From: Enterobacter asburiae
GTDB lineage: Bacteria > Pseudomonadota > Gammaproteobacteria > Enterobacterales > Enterobacteriaceae
Reading direction: 5' to 3'
NCBI RefSeq assembly: GCF_024599655.1
Contig: NZ_CP102247.1
Coordinates: 4,030,001-4,094,000 of the forward strand
DNA: 64,000 nt
The translations under genes and the position numbers were made by a program. Position 1 is the first letter of the stretch, and the number at the start of each line of letters is the position of its first letter. Below the pieces are notes generated by a model. The model saw only the letters and a program-made list of their open reading frames with translations. It ran no database searches and was not told the origin of the DNA. Positions 15,404-24,589 of this stretch are shown piece after piece.

Positions 15404-16801
15404 ATTTTTACCCGAGTCGCTAATTTTTGCCGTAAAGTGCTAAGCCGCGAAGAGAGCATGGCGAACGATGCTATTGCACAGCCACACATGTCGGTTATTC
15501 CGCGTGAGCAGCACACTATTTCCCGCAAAGATATCAGTGAAAATGCCCTCAAGGTGCTCTATCGTCTGAATAAAGCGGGCTACGAGGCCTACCTCGTGGG
15601 CGGTGGAGTGCGTGATTTACTGCTGGGCAAAAAACCAAAAGATTTCGACGTGACGACCAGCGCCACGCCTGAGCAGGTGCGCAAATTATTCCGTAACTGC
15701 CGTCTTGTTGGCCGCCGTTTCCGTCTGGCTCACGTGATGTTTGGGCCGGAAATCATCGAAGTGGCGACGTTCCGCGGCCACCACGAAGCGGGCGTATCGG
15801 ATCGCACGACGTCCCAGCAGGGCCAGAACGGCATGCTGCTGCGGGATAACATCTTCGGCTCTATCGAAGAAGATGCCCAGCGCCGCGATTTCACCATCAA
15901 CAGCCTTTACTACAGCGTGGCGGATTTCACCGTACGCGATTACGTCGGCGGCATGCAGGACCTGAAAGAAGGTCTGATCCGTCTGATCGGCACGCCGGAA
16001 ACGCGCTATCGTGAAGATCCCGTGCGTATGCTGCGCGCCGTGCGTTTCGCCGCCAAGCTGGATATGCGCATCAGCCCGGAAACGGCAGAGCCGATTCCGC
16101 GTCTGGCGACGCTGATTAACGACGTGCCGCCTGCCCGCCTGTTCGAAGAGGCGCTGAAGCTGCTGCAGGCCGGCCACGGCTTTGAAACCTATAATCTGCT
16201 GCGCGAATACAACCTGTTCCAGCCGCTGTTCCCGACCATTACCCGCTACTTCACCGAAAGCGGTGACAGCCCAATGGAGCGGATGATTGCGCAGGTGCTG
16301 AAAAATACCGATACCCGTATTCGCAACGACATGCGCGTCAATCCGGCGTTCCTGTTTGCGGCGATGTTCTGGTATCCGCTGTTGGAAACGGCCCAGCGCA
16401 TCACCCAGGAGAGCGGGCTAGCCTACTATGATGCCTTCGCGCTGGCCGCAAACGACGTGCTGGACGAAGGGTGCCGTACGCTCGCTATTCCGAAACGTAT
16501 TACCACGCTGGTGCGCGATATCTGGCAGCTTCAGCTGCGCATGTCCCGTCGTCAGGGCAAACGCGCCTGGAAGCTGATGGAGCATCCAAAATTCCGCGCC
16601 GCTTTCGATCTGCTTTCGCTGCGTGCTGAAATTGAACGCAATCAGGAGCTGCAGCGCCTGTCCCAGTGGTGGGCCGAATTCCAGGTTTCCGCCCCACCGG
16701 AGCAAAAAGATATGCTTACCGGGCTGGATGAAGAGCCGGAACCGCGTCGCCGCCATCGTCGTCCGCGCAAACGCGCGCCGCGTCGTGAAGGGACAGCATG
16801 A
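15404..16801 (+). CDS. pcnB: Poly(A) polymerase I, with an AUU start codon
   Basis: Adds poly(A) tails to RNA 3' ends and promotes decay, including decay of plasmid copy-number RNAs. The reading frame extends upstream of any ATG or GTG to an ATT at 15404. It is preceded by ACGAGGTG and begins FTRVANFCRKVLSREES, which matches the E. coli N-terminus. E. coli pcnB is known to start at AUU. This start gives 465 residues, the E. coli length. Motifs: GGGVRD (66-71), catalytic DFD (80-82), RRDFTINSLYY and the Arg-rich C-terminus RRRHRRPRKRAPRR. The TGA overlaps the folK ATG. Confidence 0.93.
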   Translation: MFTRVANFCRKVLSREESMANDAIAQPHMSVIPREQHTISRKDISENALKVLYRLNKAGYEAYLVGGGVRDLLLGKKPKDFDVTTSATPEQVRKLFRNCRLVGRRFRLAHVMFGPEIIEVATFRGHHEAGVSDRTTSQQGQNGMLLRDNIFGSIEEDAQRRDFTINSLYYSVADFTVRDYVGGMQDLKEGLIRLIGTPETRYREDPVRMLRAVRFAAKLDMRISPETAEPIPRLATLINDVPPARLFEEALKLLQAGHGFETYNLLREYNLFQPLFPTITRYFTESGDSPMERMIAQVLKNTDTRIRNDMRVNPAFLFAAMFWYPLLETAQRITQESGLAYYDAFALAANDVLDEGCRTLAIPKRITTLVRDIWQLQLRMSRRQGKRAWKLMEHPKFRAAFDLLSLRAEIERNQELQRLSQWWAEFQVSAPPEQKDMLTGLDEEPEPRRRHRRPRKRAPRREGTA

Positions 16802-17277
16802 CCCTCGCGTATATCGCCATCGGCAGCAATTTAGCCTCTCCGCTGGAGCAGGTTAACGCTGCCGTACAGGCGCTAGGCGAGATCCCGCAGAGCCGGGTCG
16901 TGGCGGTCTCCTCTTTCTACCGTACCCCGCCGCTGGGTCCGCAGGATCAGCCTGATTACCTCAATGCCGCCGTGGTGCTTGAAACCGCTCTTAGTGCCGA
17001 AACGCTGCTGGACAATACCCAGCGCATCGAACTGCAGCAGGGCCGCGTACGTAAAGCCGAGCGCTGGGGACCGCGCACGCTGGACCTCGACATTATGCTG
17101 TTTGGTCACGAGACCATTAACACTGAACGTCTCACCGTTCCGCATTACGACATGAAAAATCGCGGGTTTATGCTCTGGCCGCTCTTTGAAGTCGCCCCCG
17201 ATCTCCTCTTCCCGGACGGCACCCCACTTAAGTCCATTCTGGACGGCCTCAACGCCGAAAGACCCGCCCGCTGGTGA
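16798..17277 (+). CDS. folK: 2-amino-4-hydroxy-6-hydroxymethyldihydropteridine pyrophosphokinase
   Basis: HPPK of folate synthesis, which transfers pyrophosphate from ATP to 6-hydroxymethyl-7,8-dihydropterin. 159 residues, the normal size. It shows the N-terminal YIAIGSNL, the substrate loop SSFYRTPPLG, and the signature WGPRTLDLDIML with the Mg-binding Asp pair. Its ATG overlaps the pcnB stop by four bases (ATGA), so translational coupling is expected. Confidence 0.97.
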   Translation: MTLAYIAIGSNLASPLEQVNAAVQALGEIPQSRVVAVSSFYRTPPLGPQDQPDYLNAAVVLETALSAETLLDNTQRIELQQGRVRKAERWGPRTLDLDIMLFGHETINTERLTVPHYDMKNRGFMLWPLFEVAPDLLFPDGTPLKSILDGLNAERPARW

Positions 17278-17336
17278 TCCGGTTTCCCTGTCGATTAGCC
17301 CCAAAATAATTGTGGCTAATCGGTTGCCTAAAATCA

Positions 17337-17364
17337 TTGTTCCCTCGAATGTTACTGTTAGAAT
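17337..17364 (+). promoter_or_regulatory. Candidate sigma-70 promoter of panBCD
   Basis: TTGTTC (17337-17342) and TAGAAT (17359-17364) are separated by 16 bases, 36 bases upstream of the panB ATG. This is a pattern match only. Confidence 0.35.
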
Positions 17365-17400
17365 GCGCAAAGATTCGCTTTTGGGCTATCAGGAAACAGT

Positions 17401-18192
17401 ATGAAACCAACCACCATCTCCTTACTGCAGAAATGCAAACAGGAAAAAAAACGCTTCGCCACCATCACCGCGTATGACTACAGCTTCGCCAAACTCTTTG
17501 CCGAAGAGGGTATCAACGTCATGCTGGTCGGAGATTCGTTAGGGATGACGGTACAAGGACATGATTCCACCCTTCCGGTCACGGTTGAGGATATCGCTTA
17601 CCATACCCGCGCCGTGCGCCGTGGTGCCCCAGCCTGCCTGCTGCTCTCCGATCTGCCGTTTATGGCCTACGCCACGCCGGAGCAGGCATTCGAAAACGCG
17701 GCAGCGGTGATGCGCGCCGGGGCCAATATGGTCAAAATTGAAGGCGGTGCCTGGCTGGTGGAGACGGTGAAGATGCTCACCGAACGCGCCGTGCCGGTGT
17801 GCGGCCATTTGGGCCTGACGCCGCAGTCCGTCAACATCTTTGGTGGCTATAAGGTGCAGGGCCGCGGTGACGCCGCCCAGACGCTGTTTGATGATGCCCT
17901 GGCGCTGGAAGCCGCAGGTGCACAGCTGCTGGTGCTGGAGTGCGTGCCGGTTGAGCTGGCGAAGCGTATTACTGAGGCACTGTCGATCCCGGTGATCGGT
18001 ATTGGCGCGGGCAACGTAACCGACGGTCAGATTCTGGTGATGCACGACGCCTTTGGCATCACCGGCGGGCATATTCCGAAGTTTGCCAAAAATTTCCTCA
18101 CCGAAGCGGGCGACATGCGCGCTGCGGTCAGGCAGTATATTGCCGACGTTGAATCCGGTGTTTACCCGGGTGAAGAACACAGTTTCCATTAA
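17401..18192 (+). CDS. panB: 3-methyl-2-oxobutanoate hydroxymethyltransferase
   Basis: First committed enzyme of pantothenate synthesis; it converts alpha-ketoisovalerate to ketopantoate with methylenetetrahydrofolate. 263-residue TIM barrel with TAYDYSFAKLFAEEGI, the metal-binding GDSLGMTVQG, HLGLTPQ and IGIGAG motifs. In E. coli K-12 a yad fimbrial operon separates folK from panB. Here the two genes are only 123 bases apart, and that gap carries the panBCD promoter candidate. Confidence 0.98.
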   Translation: MKPTTISLLQKCKQEKKRFATITAYDYSFAKLFAEEGINVMLVGDSLGMTVQGHDSTLPVTVEDIAYHTRAVRRGAPACLLLSDLPFMAYATPEQAFENAAAVMRAGANMVKIEGGAWLVETVKMLTERAVPVCGHLGLTPQSVNIFGGYKVQGRGDAAQTLFDDALALEAAGAQLLVLECVPVELAKRITEALSIPVIGIGAGNVTDGQILVMHDAFGITGGHIPKFAKNFLTEAGDMRAAVRQYIADVESGVYPGEEHSFH

Positions 18193-18203
18193 GGAGTCTC
18201 GTT

Positions 18204-19055
18204 GTGCTAATCATTGAAACCCTGCCGCTGCTGCGCCAGCATATCCGTCGTGCGCGTCAGGAAGGTAAACGTATCGCACTGGTCCCGACCATGGGCAACC
18301 TGCATGACGGCCATATGAAGCTGGTCGATGAAGCGAGAGCCCGTGCAGATATCGTGGTGGTCAGTATCTTCGTTAACCCAATGCAGTTTGACCGCGCCGA
18401 CGATCTGGCACGCTATCCGCGCACCCTGCAGGAAGATTGCGAGAAGCTCAAAAAACGCCATGCGGATATTGTCTTCTCTCCGGCACCGTCGGACGTGTAT
18501 CCGCAGGGTACGGAAGAGGCCACTTACGTTGACGTACCGGGCATTTCCACCATGCTGGAAGGCGCAAGCCGCCCGGGTCATTTCCGCGGCGTGTCGACCA
18601 TCGTCAGCAAGCTCTTTAACCTGGTACAGCCAGACGTTGCCTGCTTCGGTGAGAAAGATTTCCAGCAGCTGGCGCTGATCCGCAAAATGGTCGCGGATAT
18701 GGGGTACGATATTGAGATTGTCGGCGTGCCGATTGTACGTGCCAAAGACGGTCTGGCGCTCAGCTCGCGAAATGGCTACCTGACCGCTGAACAACGTAAA
18801 ATCGCGCCGGGCTTAAGCAAGGTCATGAACGCCATGGCGGAGCAGGTTCTGGCAAAAGAGTTGACCGTCGAAGAGATCGTCGCCCTCGCCGAACAGGCGC
18901 TGAACGATAAAGGTCTTCGCGCTGACGACGTACAAATTCGTGATGCCGATACGCTGCTGGAATTTACTGAAACCAGCAAACGTGCGGTGATCCTGGTAGC
19001 GGCATGGCTTGGCCAGGCTCGTCTGATTGATAATAAAGTGGTTGAGCTGGCGTAG
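18204..19055 (+). CDS. panC: Pantothenate synthetase
   Basis: ATP-dependent condensation of pantoate with beta-alanine. 283 residues with a GTG start preceded by AAGGAGTCTCGTT, 11 bases after panB. Motifs: VPTMGNLHDGH (HIGH-type nucleotide site, residues about 27-37), VSIFVNPMQF, EGASRPGHFRGV, and ALSSRNGYL in place of KMSKS. Confidence 0.98.
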   Translation: MLIIETLPLLRQHIRRARQEGKRIALVPTMGNLHDGHMKLVDEARARADIVVVSIFVNPMQFDRADDLARYPRTLQEDCEKLKKRHADIVFSPAPSDVYPQGTEEATYVDVPGISTMLEGASRPGHFRGVSTIVSKLFNLVQPDVACFGEKDFQQLALIRKMVADMGYDIEIVGVPIVRAKDGLALSSRNGYLTAEQRKIAPGLSKVMNAMAEQVLAKELTVEEIVALAEQALNDKGLRADDVQIRDADTLLEFTETSKRAVILVAAWLGQARLIDNKVVELA

Positions 19056-19086
19056 TTCTCGCCCTTGATAATGAAAGGTAAACGTA

Positions 19087-19467
19087 ATGATTCGCAAAAT
19101 GCTGCAAGGTAAGCTTCACCGTGTGAAAGTCACCCAGGCCGACCTGCACTATGAAGGCTCCTGCGCCATTGACCAGGATTTCCTTGATGCTGCGGGCATC
19201 CTTGAAAACGAAGCGATTGATATCTGGAACGTGAATAACGGTAAACGTTTCTCAACCTATGCCATTGCCGCCGAGCGCGGATCTAAAATCATCTCCGTTA
19301 ACGGCGCGGCTGCACACTGCGCGGACGTGGGTGACATTGTGATTATCGCCAGCTTCGTGATGATGTCCGACGAAGAAGCGCGTCGCTGGCAGCCTAAAGT
19401 CGCCTACTTCGAAGGCGACAACGACATGAAACGTACTGCGAAGGCGATTCCGGTTCAGGTGGCTTGA
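19087..19467 (+). CDS. panD: Aspartate 1-decarboxylase proenzyme
   Basis: Produces beta-alanine from aspartate. 126 residues. The self-processing site Gly24-Ser25 (HYEGSCAID) is intact, giving the pyruvoyl group on the new alpha chain. It lies 31 bases after panC with GAAAGGTAAACGTA upstream. The yadD gene that separates panC and panD in E. coli K-12 is absent here. Confidence 0.98.
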   Translation: MIRKMLQGKLHRVKVTQADLHYEGSCAIDQDFLDAAGILENEAIDIWNVNNGKRFSTYAIAAERGSKIISVNGAAAHCADVGDIVIIASFVMMSDEEARRWQPKVAYFEGDNDMKRTAKAIPVQVA

Positions 19468-19473
19468 GTCTCT

Positions 19474-19502
19474 ATTGGGTTGAATGATTTATTCAGCCCA
19501 AT
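19474..19502 (+). terminator. Probable terminator hairpin of panBCD
   Basis: 12-bp stem with one G-U pair (ATTGGGTTGAAT with ATTCAGCCCAAT) and a 5-base loop, seven bases past the panD stop. There is no strong U tract, so confidence is moderate. Confidence 0.55.
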
Positions 19503-19944
19503 AATTCACGTGCATTATCCTTTCCCGACATTAATTTAACTTACCTTCTAAAACATACCTCATTAATCATTCACTTCCCGTATCAAAGAAACCCTTACTT
19601 TCTTTTTTTTATCATAAATCATATCTCCACCAAATACATTTATATAAAAATACGCATAAAAATTCATGAGCAGATATCGCTTCACTCACAATTACTTCCT
19701 GCGTAATATTTACTAACAAAACCACACCTCCAATAGACAAATCGAACATTGCACTCAGTTACAAGCTGATATTAAAGACATTTTTCACAAGGATAATTAC
19801 TTTCAATATCATCAAAAACAACGTTAGTTAAACTACAAAATCATTCAAGCACTTCTTAATATATTTTCCCGAAAAACAATATTATATTCACCTCGCTTTA
19901 TTTCTAAGCGCAAAAATTGAAGATTTTTTTCTAATAACGAATAA
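19503..19944. other. AT-rich control region of the second fimbrial operon
   Basis: About 440 bases of very AT-rich DNA with many A and T tracts and no credible gene. It contrasts sharply with the GC-rich panD side and begins right after the panD hairpin, so it probably came in with the fimbrial operon. It must hold the operon promoter. No long inverted repeats suggesting a phase switch were found. H-NS binding is likely from composition alone. Confidence 0.55.
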
Positions 19945-19959
19945 ATGGATGTTATAAAT

Positions 19960-20544
19960 ATGTTTAAGAAAACTATTCTGGCTACTGCTGTAGCTGTAAT
20001 GGCAATGGGTTCTGTATCAGCAATGGCTACGGATGTTGGCCTGATCACCTTTGATGGGGCAGTAACTGACACCACGTGCGTTATTACAACGAATAATGGT
20101 ATTGATGCAAACAATATCACTATTTCTCTGCCTGTTGTTAAAAAAGCCGATCTGGAAAAAACCACTGTAGATACCGGTATCGGTTCTAAAGAGTTCGCAC
20201 TGCATATGAGCCAGTGCCCGGAAACCCTGACCAAAGCGTCAGCAAACTTCACCTCTCAGCAGTTTGCCGATCTGTCTAACGGTACCCTGAAATCTGATGC
20301 GACTGTTGCAGGCCACGCGGATAACGTCAACCTGGCGCTGTTCAACAACACTGCGACCAAGACTGACCGTATCAAAGTGGGCAACCCAAGCAACAACACT
20401 CAGGTTGCTGACCTGACCAGTGGCGAAGGTCAACTGTCTTACCGTGTTGCCTACGTTCCAAGCGCTGCCTGGGTTAAAGGTACCAACGACATTACTGCTG
20501 GTAAAGTCAGCAGCAACGTTACCTTTACCATGAGCTACGAGTAA
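19960..20544 (+). CDS. Major fimbrial subunit, second operon (YadN position)
   Basis: 194-residue pilin. The start MFKKTILATAV at 19960 is preferred over an ATG five codons earlier because only it has a purine-rich sequence (GGAT) upstream. Signal peptide residues 1-22 (ending SAMA), donor-strand-like segment VGLITFDGAVTDTTCVI, second Cys in MSQCPETL, and C-terminal end SNVTFTMSYE. It is the first gene of a seven-gene operon ordered like E. coli yadN-ecpD-htrE-yadMLKC. A terminator-like hairpin follows. Confidence 0.92.
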   Translation: MFKKTILATAVAVMAMGSVSAMATDVGLITFDGAVTDTTCVITTNNGIDANNITISLPVVKKADLEKTTVDTGIGSKEFALHMSQCPETLTKASANFTSQQFADLSNGTLKSDATVAGHADNVNLALFNNTATKTDRIKVGNPSNNTQVADLTSGEGQLSYRVAYVPSAAWVKGTNDITAGKVSSNVTFTMSYE

Positions 20545-20565
20545 TCAATAGCTTTTGAATTTCTC

Positions 20566-20600
20566 ATGCGCTCACAGTTGACGTGGGCGCATTTTGTTTA
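20566..20600 (+). terminator. Attenuator-like terminator between pilin and chaperone
   Basis: 10-bp stem (ATGCGCTCAC with GTGGGCGCAT, one G-U pair), 7-base loop, then TTTTGTTTA. This is a good intrinsic terminator structure inside an operon. Partial readthrough would make the major pilin far more abundant than chaperone and usher. Confidence 0.7.
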
Positions 20601-20612
20601 AGGATGAATAAT

Positions 20613-21332
20613 ATGCGCCTTTTTAAATCTGCTCTCGCGACATTCATGCTGAGTGCCACCCTGTCAGTTTCCCACTCCGTCTTCGCGGATATCGTTATTT
20701 CCGGAACCCGCGTCATTTATCCGGAGTCGGCAAAAGATGTCACCGTGAACATGGAAAACCGCGGTAATAAACCTCTGCTGGTACAAACCTGGCTGGATGA
20801 TGGTCGTGACTCAACCGACCCACGCGAATTGAAAGTTCCTTTCGTTGTAACACCACCGGTTTCCCGTATCGATCCCGCAAAAGGGCAAACTGTACGCATC
20901 AGTTGGCTCGGCCAGACCATGCTCCAGGATAAAGAGACCATGTACTGGTTCAACGTTCTGGAGATCCCACCGAAAGCAAAAACGGAGTCTTCGGAAAATA
21001 TCCTGCAGCTGGCCTTCCGTACCCGTATCAAAATGTTCTTCCGTCCAAAAGGACTGAAAGGCGATCCTGCCATCGCAGCAAAAGAACTAAAATGGACCCA
21101 AAACGGCAGCATGCTGGTGGCGCGCAATGATTCCCCTTATTACGTCTCCCTGGCGAAAATCGATGCAACTGTAGGCGGTAAACACATCGCCATCGATCCA
21201 CATTATGTGGAACCGTTTGGCAGCCAGTCTTATGTACTTAAGGAGTCTGGTACCGCACACGTTAGCAAAGTAGCGTTCACGGCAATCAATGATTTTGGCG
21301 GTGCCGACATCCATGAAGTGACGCTCAAATAA
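20613..21332 (+). CDS. Periplasmic fimbrial chaperone (EcpD-like)
   Basis: 239 residues starting at the ATG at 20613, which has TTAAGGAT 8 bases upstream; an ATG three codons earlier is possible. Signal peptide ends SVFA before DIVISGTRVIYP. It shows the chaperone signatures RISWLGQTM, the G1-strand region LQLAFRTRIKMFFRPKGL and the C-terminal VAFTAINDFGG. It would cap the five subunits of this operon and pass them to the adjacent usher. Its sequence is diverged from the chaperone at 5647-6360, which argues for separate ancestry of the two operons. Confidence 0.94.
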   Translation: MRLFKSALATFMLSATLSVSHSVFADIVISGTRVIYPESAKDVTVNMENRGNKPLLVQTWLDDGRDSTDPRELKVPFVVTPPVSRIDPAKGQTVRISWLGQTMLQDKETMYWFNVLEIPPKAKTESSENILQLAFRTRIKMFFRPKGLKGDPAIAAKELKWTQNGSMLVARNDSPYYVSLAKIDATVGGKHIAIDPHYVEPFGSQSYVLKESGTAHVSKVAFTAINDFGGADIHEVTLK

Positions 21333-21381
21333 AACAATAAGATTTTTATTTTAATTAGCAGCTAACGGATTAGTGATAGCA

Positions 21382-23967
21382 ATGTTATTCAAGCGTTCAA
21401 TACTCTGTATTATTATCAGTACCGCGCTTCAGTCGCCATCTTTTGCAAAAGATGGTGCTGTGCAAAATACGTCTGATGAAAGCGAGATAGAATTTAACGA
21501 TCAATTTCTCTTTAACACCGGTGCGAAAATCGACGTTAGCCGCTTTGCAAAAGGTAACCCTATTGTTCCTGGCACGTTTAAAATGCAAATTGCGATAAAC
21601 GGCCAGAAGAAATTGTTGACCGAATTTACATTCAAAGAGAATGGAACAACGCGTGCAACCCCCTGCTTTACGACTAAGCTCCTTTTACAGCTGGGCATAA
21701 AGCAAGAGGCCCTGAAAGATATTGGGGAAAAAAGCGAAGAGTGCCTTGATATCGCCAAATTATTACCAGGCGCATCATGGGATTTTGACTCTTCGAATCA
21801 GCAACTCGATCTCGTTGTACCACAAATTTATATTGAGCATCGTCCAGGGGGTTATGTCGATCCGTCCTTGTGGGATGATGGCATCACGGCGGGTTTGCTT
21901 TCTTACGATCTGAATGCCTGGCATTCAGATTCGCCGGGGTCAACCCATGAAAGTGCCTATGCTGGCCTGAAATATGGCCTGAATATGGGGGCGTGGCGCC
22001 TGCGTTCACGCGGCAACCTGAACTGGGATCAGGACAGCGGCAGCGAATATTCAAGCCAAGATATCTATTTACAGCGCGATATCACGCAGCTGCGCGCACA
22101 GCTGCTGTTAGGAGACTCCTACACGCGAGGTGACACGTTTGATGCAATCAGTCTCCGTGGCGCACGCATGTACAACGATGACCGTATGCTGCCTGGCGGT
22201 ATTTCTACTTATGCGCCAGTGATCCGCGGCGTGGCCAAAAGTAACGCGAAAGTTACGATAAGCCAAAGTGGCAATAAGCTGTATGAAAGTACGGTGCCGC
22301 CGGGTGCGTTTGAAATCTCCGATCTCAGTACCACAGGCTACGGCAGCGATCTGGTTGTTACCATTGAAGAAACAGACGGCAGCATACGTACGTTTTCCAT
22401 TCCTTACTCTTCTGTAAGCCAGATGCTCCGACCGGGTTACAGCCGCTGGGATATTGGCGCTGGCGAACTGAATGATAATGGGCTTCGCGATAAACCACGC
22501 CTGGGCTACGCCACGGGCTATTACGGTTTAAACAATACGTTCACGGGCTACTCCGGTATCGAGTATATGGATACCGGATATGTTTCCGGCTTGCTGGGTA
22601 TTGCTATGAATACCGGCATTGGCGCATTCGCGCTGGATGTGACGCATTCCAACGCGGATATCGATGGCCTGGGTACGCTGACGGGTCAAAGTTATCGCGT
22701 GTCATGGAGTAAGCTGCTGGAAGATACCCGCACCTCCTTCAACGTCGCAGCCTATCGATTCTCAACGAAGGATTACCTGACGTTGAACGATGCGGCGTCG
22801 CTGGCTGAAGACATTAAATATCACGACCGGTCACGTAATCCCGATCACAACGGAAAAGATATTTATAGCACCTTCCAGCGCATGAAAAACCAGGTGCAGC
22901 TTAACGTGAGCCAGCCGATTTCTGAGGGCAAAAATAACTACGGCTCGTTATATGCAACCGGCAGTTGGCAGGACTACTGGACGCAGTCCAGCTCAACGTC
23001 TCAATACTCGGTGGGTTACAACAACAGCTTCTGGCTGGGAAGCTACAGCGTGTCCGTGCAGCGCAGTTACGACGAGTACGGTGAGAAGGATGACAGCATC
23101 TATCTGAGTCTGAGTATCCCTCTGGAAAACCTGTTTGGCCACACCAAACGTCCGGGGGGCTTCTCAAGCATTAACAGCAGCGTGAACTCAGACTTCAAGA
23201 ACAACATGGCGGTGAATACCAGCGCTAACGGCAATACCGATGATTATCGGTTTAGCTACAGCGTGAATACCACCACAACGCACAGCGAATCCGGTGATGT
23301 CAATCAGATTGGCGGCTACGGTAGCTATAACAGCCCTTACGGTCCACTGAGCCTATCTGCCTCGGCGGCAGATGATAACAGCCAGCAATATTCACTGAGT
23401 TACAGCGGAGGAATGCTTGTGCACGCCGGCGGTGCCACCCTGGCACCGGGTAGTATTGGTGATACCGATACGCTGGCATTGGTCAGCGCGCCGGGCGCGA
23501 AAGGCGCGCATCTCTCGCTGGGTGATGGCGTGATTGGCGATTCTGGTTATGCCGTTATGCCTTATCTCTCTGCATACCGGGAAAACACCGTCGGCCTGGA
23601 TATTTCCAAACTGGAGTCTGACGTAGAAGTCAAAAACACCAGCATGGTCGCCATTCCACGCAGCGGTGCCATTATCAAGGTGGATTTCGAAACCGATCAG
23701 GGTCGTTCTCTCCTGCTTGATCTTCATCGTTCAGATAATGGTTTTATTCCGCTTGGCGCTGATGTGCTCAACGAAAACAGCGTCAGCGTAGGGTCGGTTG
23801 GTCAGGCAGGACAGGCCTATGTTCGTGGTATCGAAAACAATGGAAAACTTCGTGTGGTGTGGGGAAATGGTGCCGACGGTGAGTGTACCGTAACGTATCA
23901 GATCTCCGATACAGCGAAGAAAGTAGGGTTAACCACCCTTCTCAATAATCAAGTTTGTCAGATGTAA
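21382..23967 (+). CDS. Fimbrial outer-membrane usher (HtrE-like)
   Basis: 861-residue usher. A GTG three codons upstream (21373) is an alternative start; neither has a strong ribosome-binding site. Signal peptide ends PSFA. It shows the N-terminal chaperone-binding domain (FNDQFLFNTGAKIDVSRFAK), Cys pair region (ATPCFTTK and SEECLDIAK), barrel strands (YGLNMGAWRLRSRGNLNW), plug (APVIRGVAKSNAKVTISQSG, GAFEISDL), and C-terminal FIPLGADVL and GECTVTYQI. Size and context fit HtrE of the E. coli yad operon. Confidence 0.95.
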   Translation: MLFKRSILCIIISTALQSPSFAKDGAVQNTSDESEIEFNDQFLFNTGAKIDVSRFAKGNPIVPGTFKMQIAINGQKKLLTEFTFKENGTTRATPCFTTKLLLQLGIKQEALKDIGEKSEECLDIAKLLPGASWDFDSSNQQLDLVVPQIYIEHRPGGYVDPSLWDDGITAGLLSYDLNAWHSDSPGSTHESAYAGLKYGLNMGAWRLRSRGNLNWDQDSGSEYSSQDIYLQRDITQLRAQLLLGDSYTRGDTFDAISLRGARMYNDDRMLPGGISTYAPVIRGVAKSNAKVTISQSGNKLYESTVPPGAFEISDLSTTGYGSDLVVTIEETDGSIRTFSIPYSSVSQMLRPGYSRWDIGAGELNDNGLRDKPRLGYATGYYGLNNTFTGYSGIEYMDTGYVSGLLGIAMNTGIGAFALDVTHSNADIDGLGTLTGQSYRVSWSKLLEDTRTSFNVAAYRFSTKDYLTLNDAASLAEDIKYHDRSRNPDHNGKDIYSTFQRMKNQVQLNVSQPISEGKNNYGSLYATGSWQDYWTQSSSTSQYSVGYNNSFWLGSYSVSVQRSYDEYGEKDDSIYLSLSIPLENLFGHTKRPGGFSSINSSVNSDFKNNMAVNTSANGNTDDYRFSYSVNTTTTHSESGDVNQIGGYGSYNSPYGPLSLSASAADDNSQQYSLSYSGGMLVHAGGATLAPGSIGDTDTLALVSAPGAKGAHLSLGDGVIGDSGYAVMPYLSAYRENTVGLDISKLESDVEVKNTSMVAIPRSGAIIKVDFETDQGRSLLLDLHRSDNGFIPLGADVLNENSVSVGSVGQAGQAYVRGIENNGKLRVVWGNGADGECTVTYQISDTAKKVGLTTLLNNQVCQM

Positions 23968-23995
23968 TATTTTTATAACAGGGAGTTATCTTTTA

Positions 23996-24571
23996 ATGAA
24001 AAAGACAGTTCACGTGGCACGTCTTAGCGCACTGCTGGCGCTGGCGTTAAGCTCACAGGCAATGGCAGGATCAATCCCGCTTGATGTCACCTTCACCGCA
24101 ACCCTTCGCGAAACAACCTGTGACATGAAGGTTGAGGGCGGGACTGGCGATGGCTCCAACAACACCATTCCTATCGGCACTGGCGGTGCCGTACAGCTGA
24201 GCGACATCGCTGGAGGTGCAGAGGCTGCCACCGCAAACTTTAAGCTGAAGATTACCGAATGTCCTTCCAGCTTAAGCGGACTGAAAACCACCGTTTCAGG
24301 AACGAAATCTAGCTACGCTAACACGGCGATTATCAACGCTGCAACCAGCGGAGCAGCAGATTACCTGGCAGTCACTATTGCCCGCTCTTCCGCGCCAACC
24401 GCGCCGTTTGAGATAAATTCAACGGATGACAGCAAACGCCTGGTCTGGACTGCAACTGAAATCAGCGCCAAAGAGGTTCCGCTTGTTGCTCGTCTGATTG
24501 AAACCCAGGCAGGCAAAGGAACCACTGGTGCCTTCAGCGCCACGGCCACTTTTAACTTTACCTACGAATAA
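23996..24571 (+). CDS. Minor fimbrial subunit 1 (YadM position)
   Basis: 191-residue pilin-family protein with signal peptide MKKTVHVARLSALLALALSSQAMA, a donor-strand-like segment (IPLDVTFTATLRETTCDM), a second Cys (ITECPSSL) and the C-terminal zipper FSATATFNFTYE. CAGGGAGTTATC lies upstream of the ATG. It lies between usher and the next minor pilin with short gaps, so it belongs to the same transcript. Its place in the fimbria (adaptor or shaft) cannot be told from sequence. Confidence 0.88.
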   Translation: MKKTVHVARLSALLALALSSQAMAGSIPLDVTFTATLRETTCDMKVEGGTGDGSNNTIPIGTGGAVQLSDIAGGAEAATANFKLKITECPSSLSGLKTTVSGTKSSYANTAIINAATSGAADYLAVTIARSSAPTAPFEINSTDDSKRLVWTATEISAKEVPLVARLIETQAGKGTTGAFSATATFNFTYE

Positions 24572-24589
24572 GCGAAAGGACACGCAATA

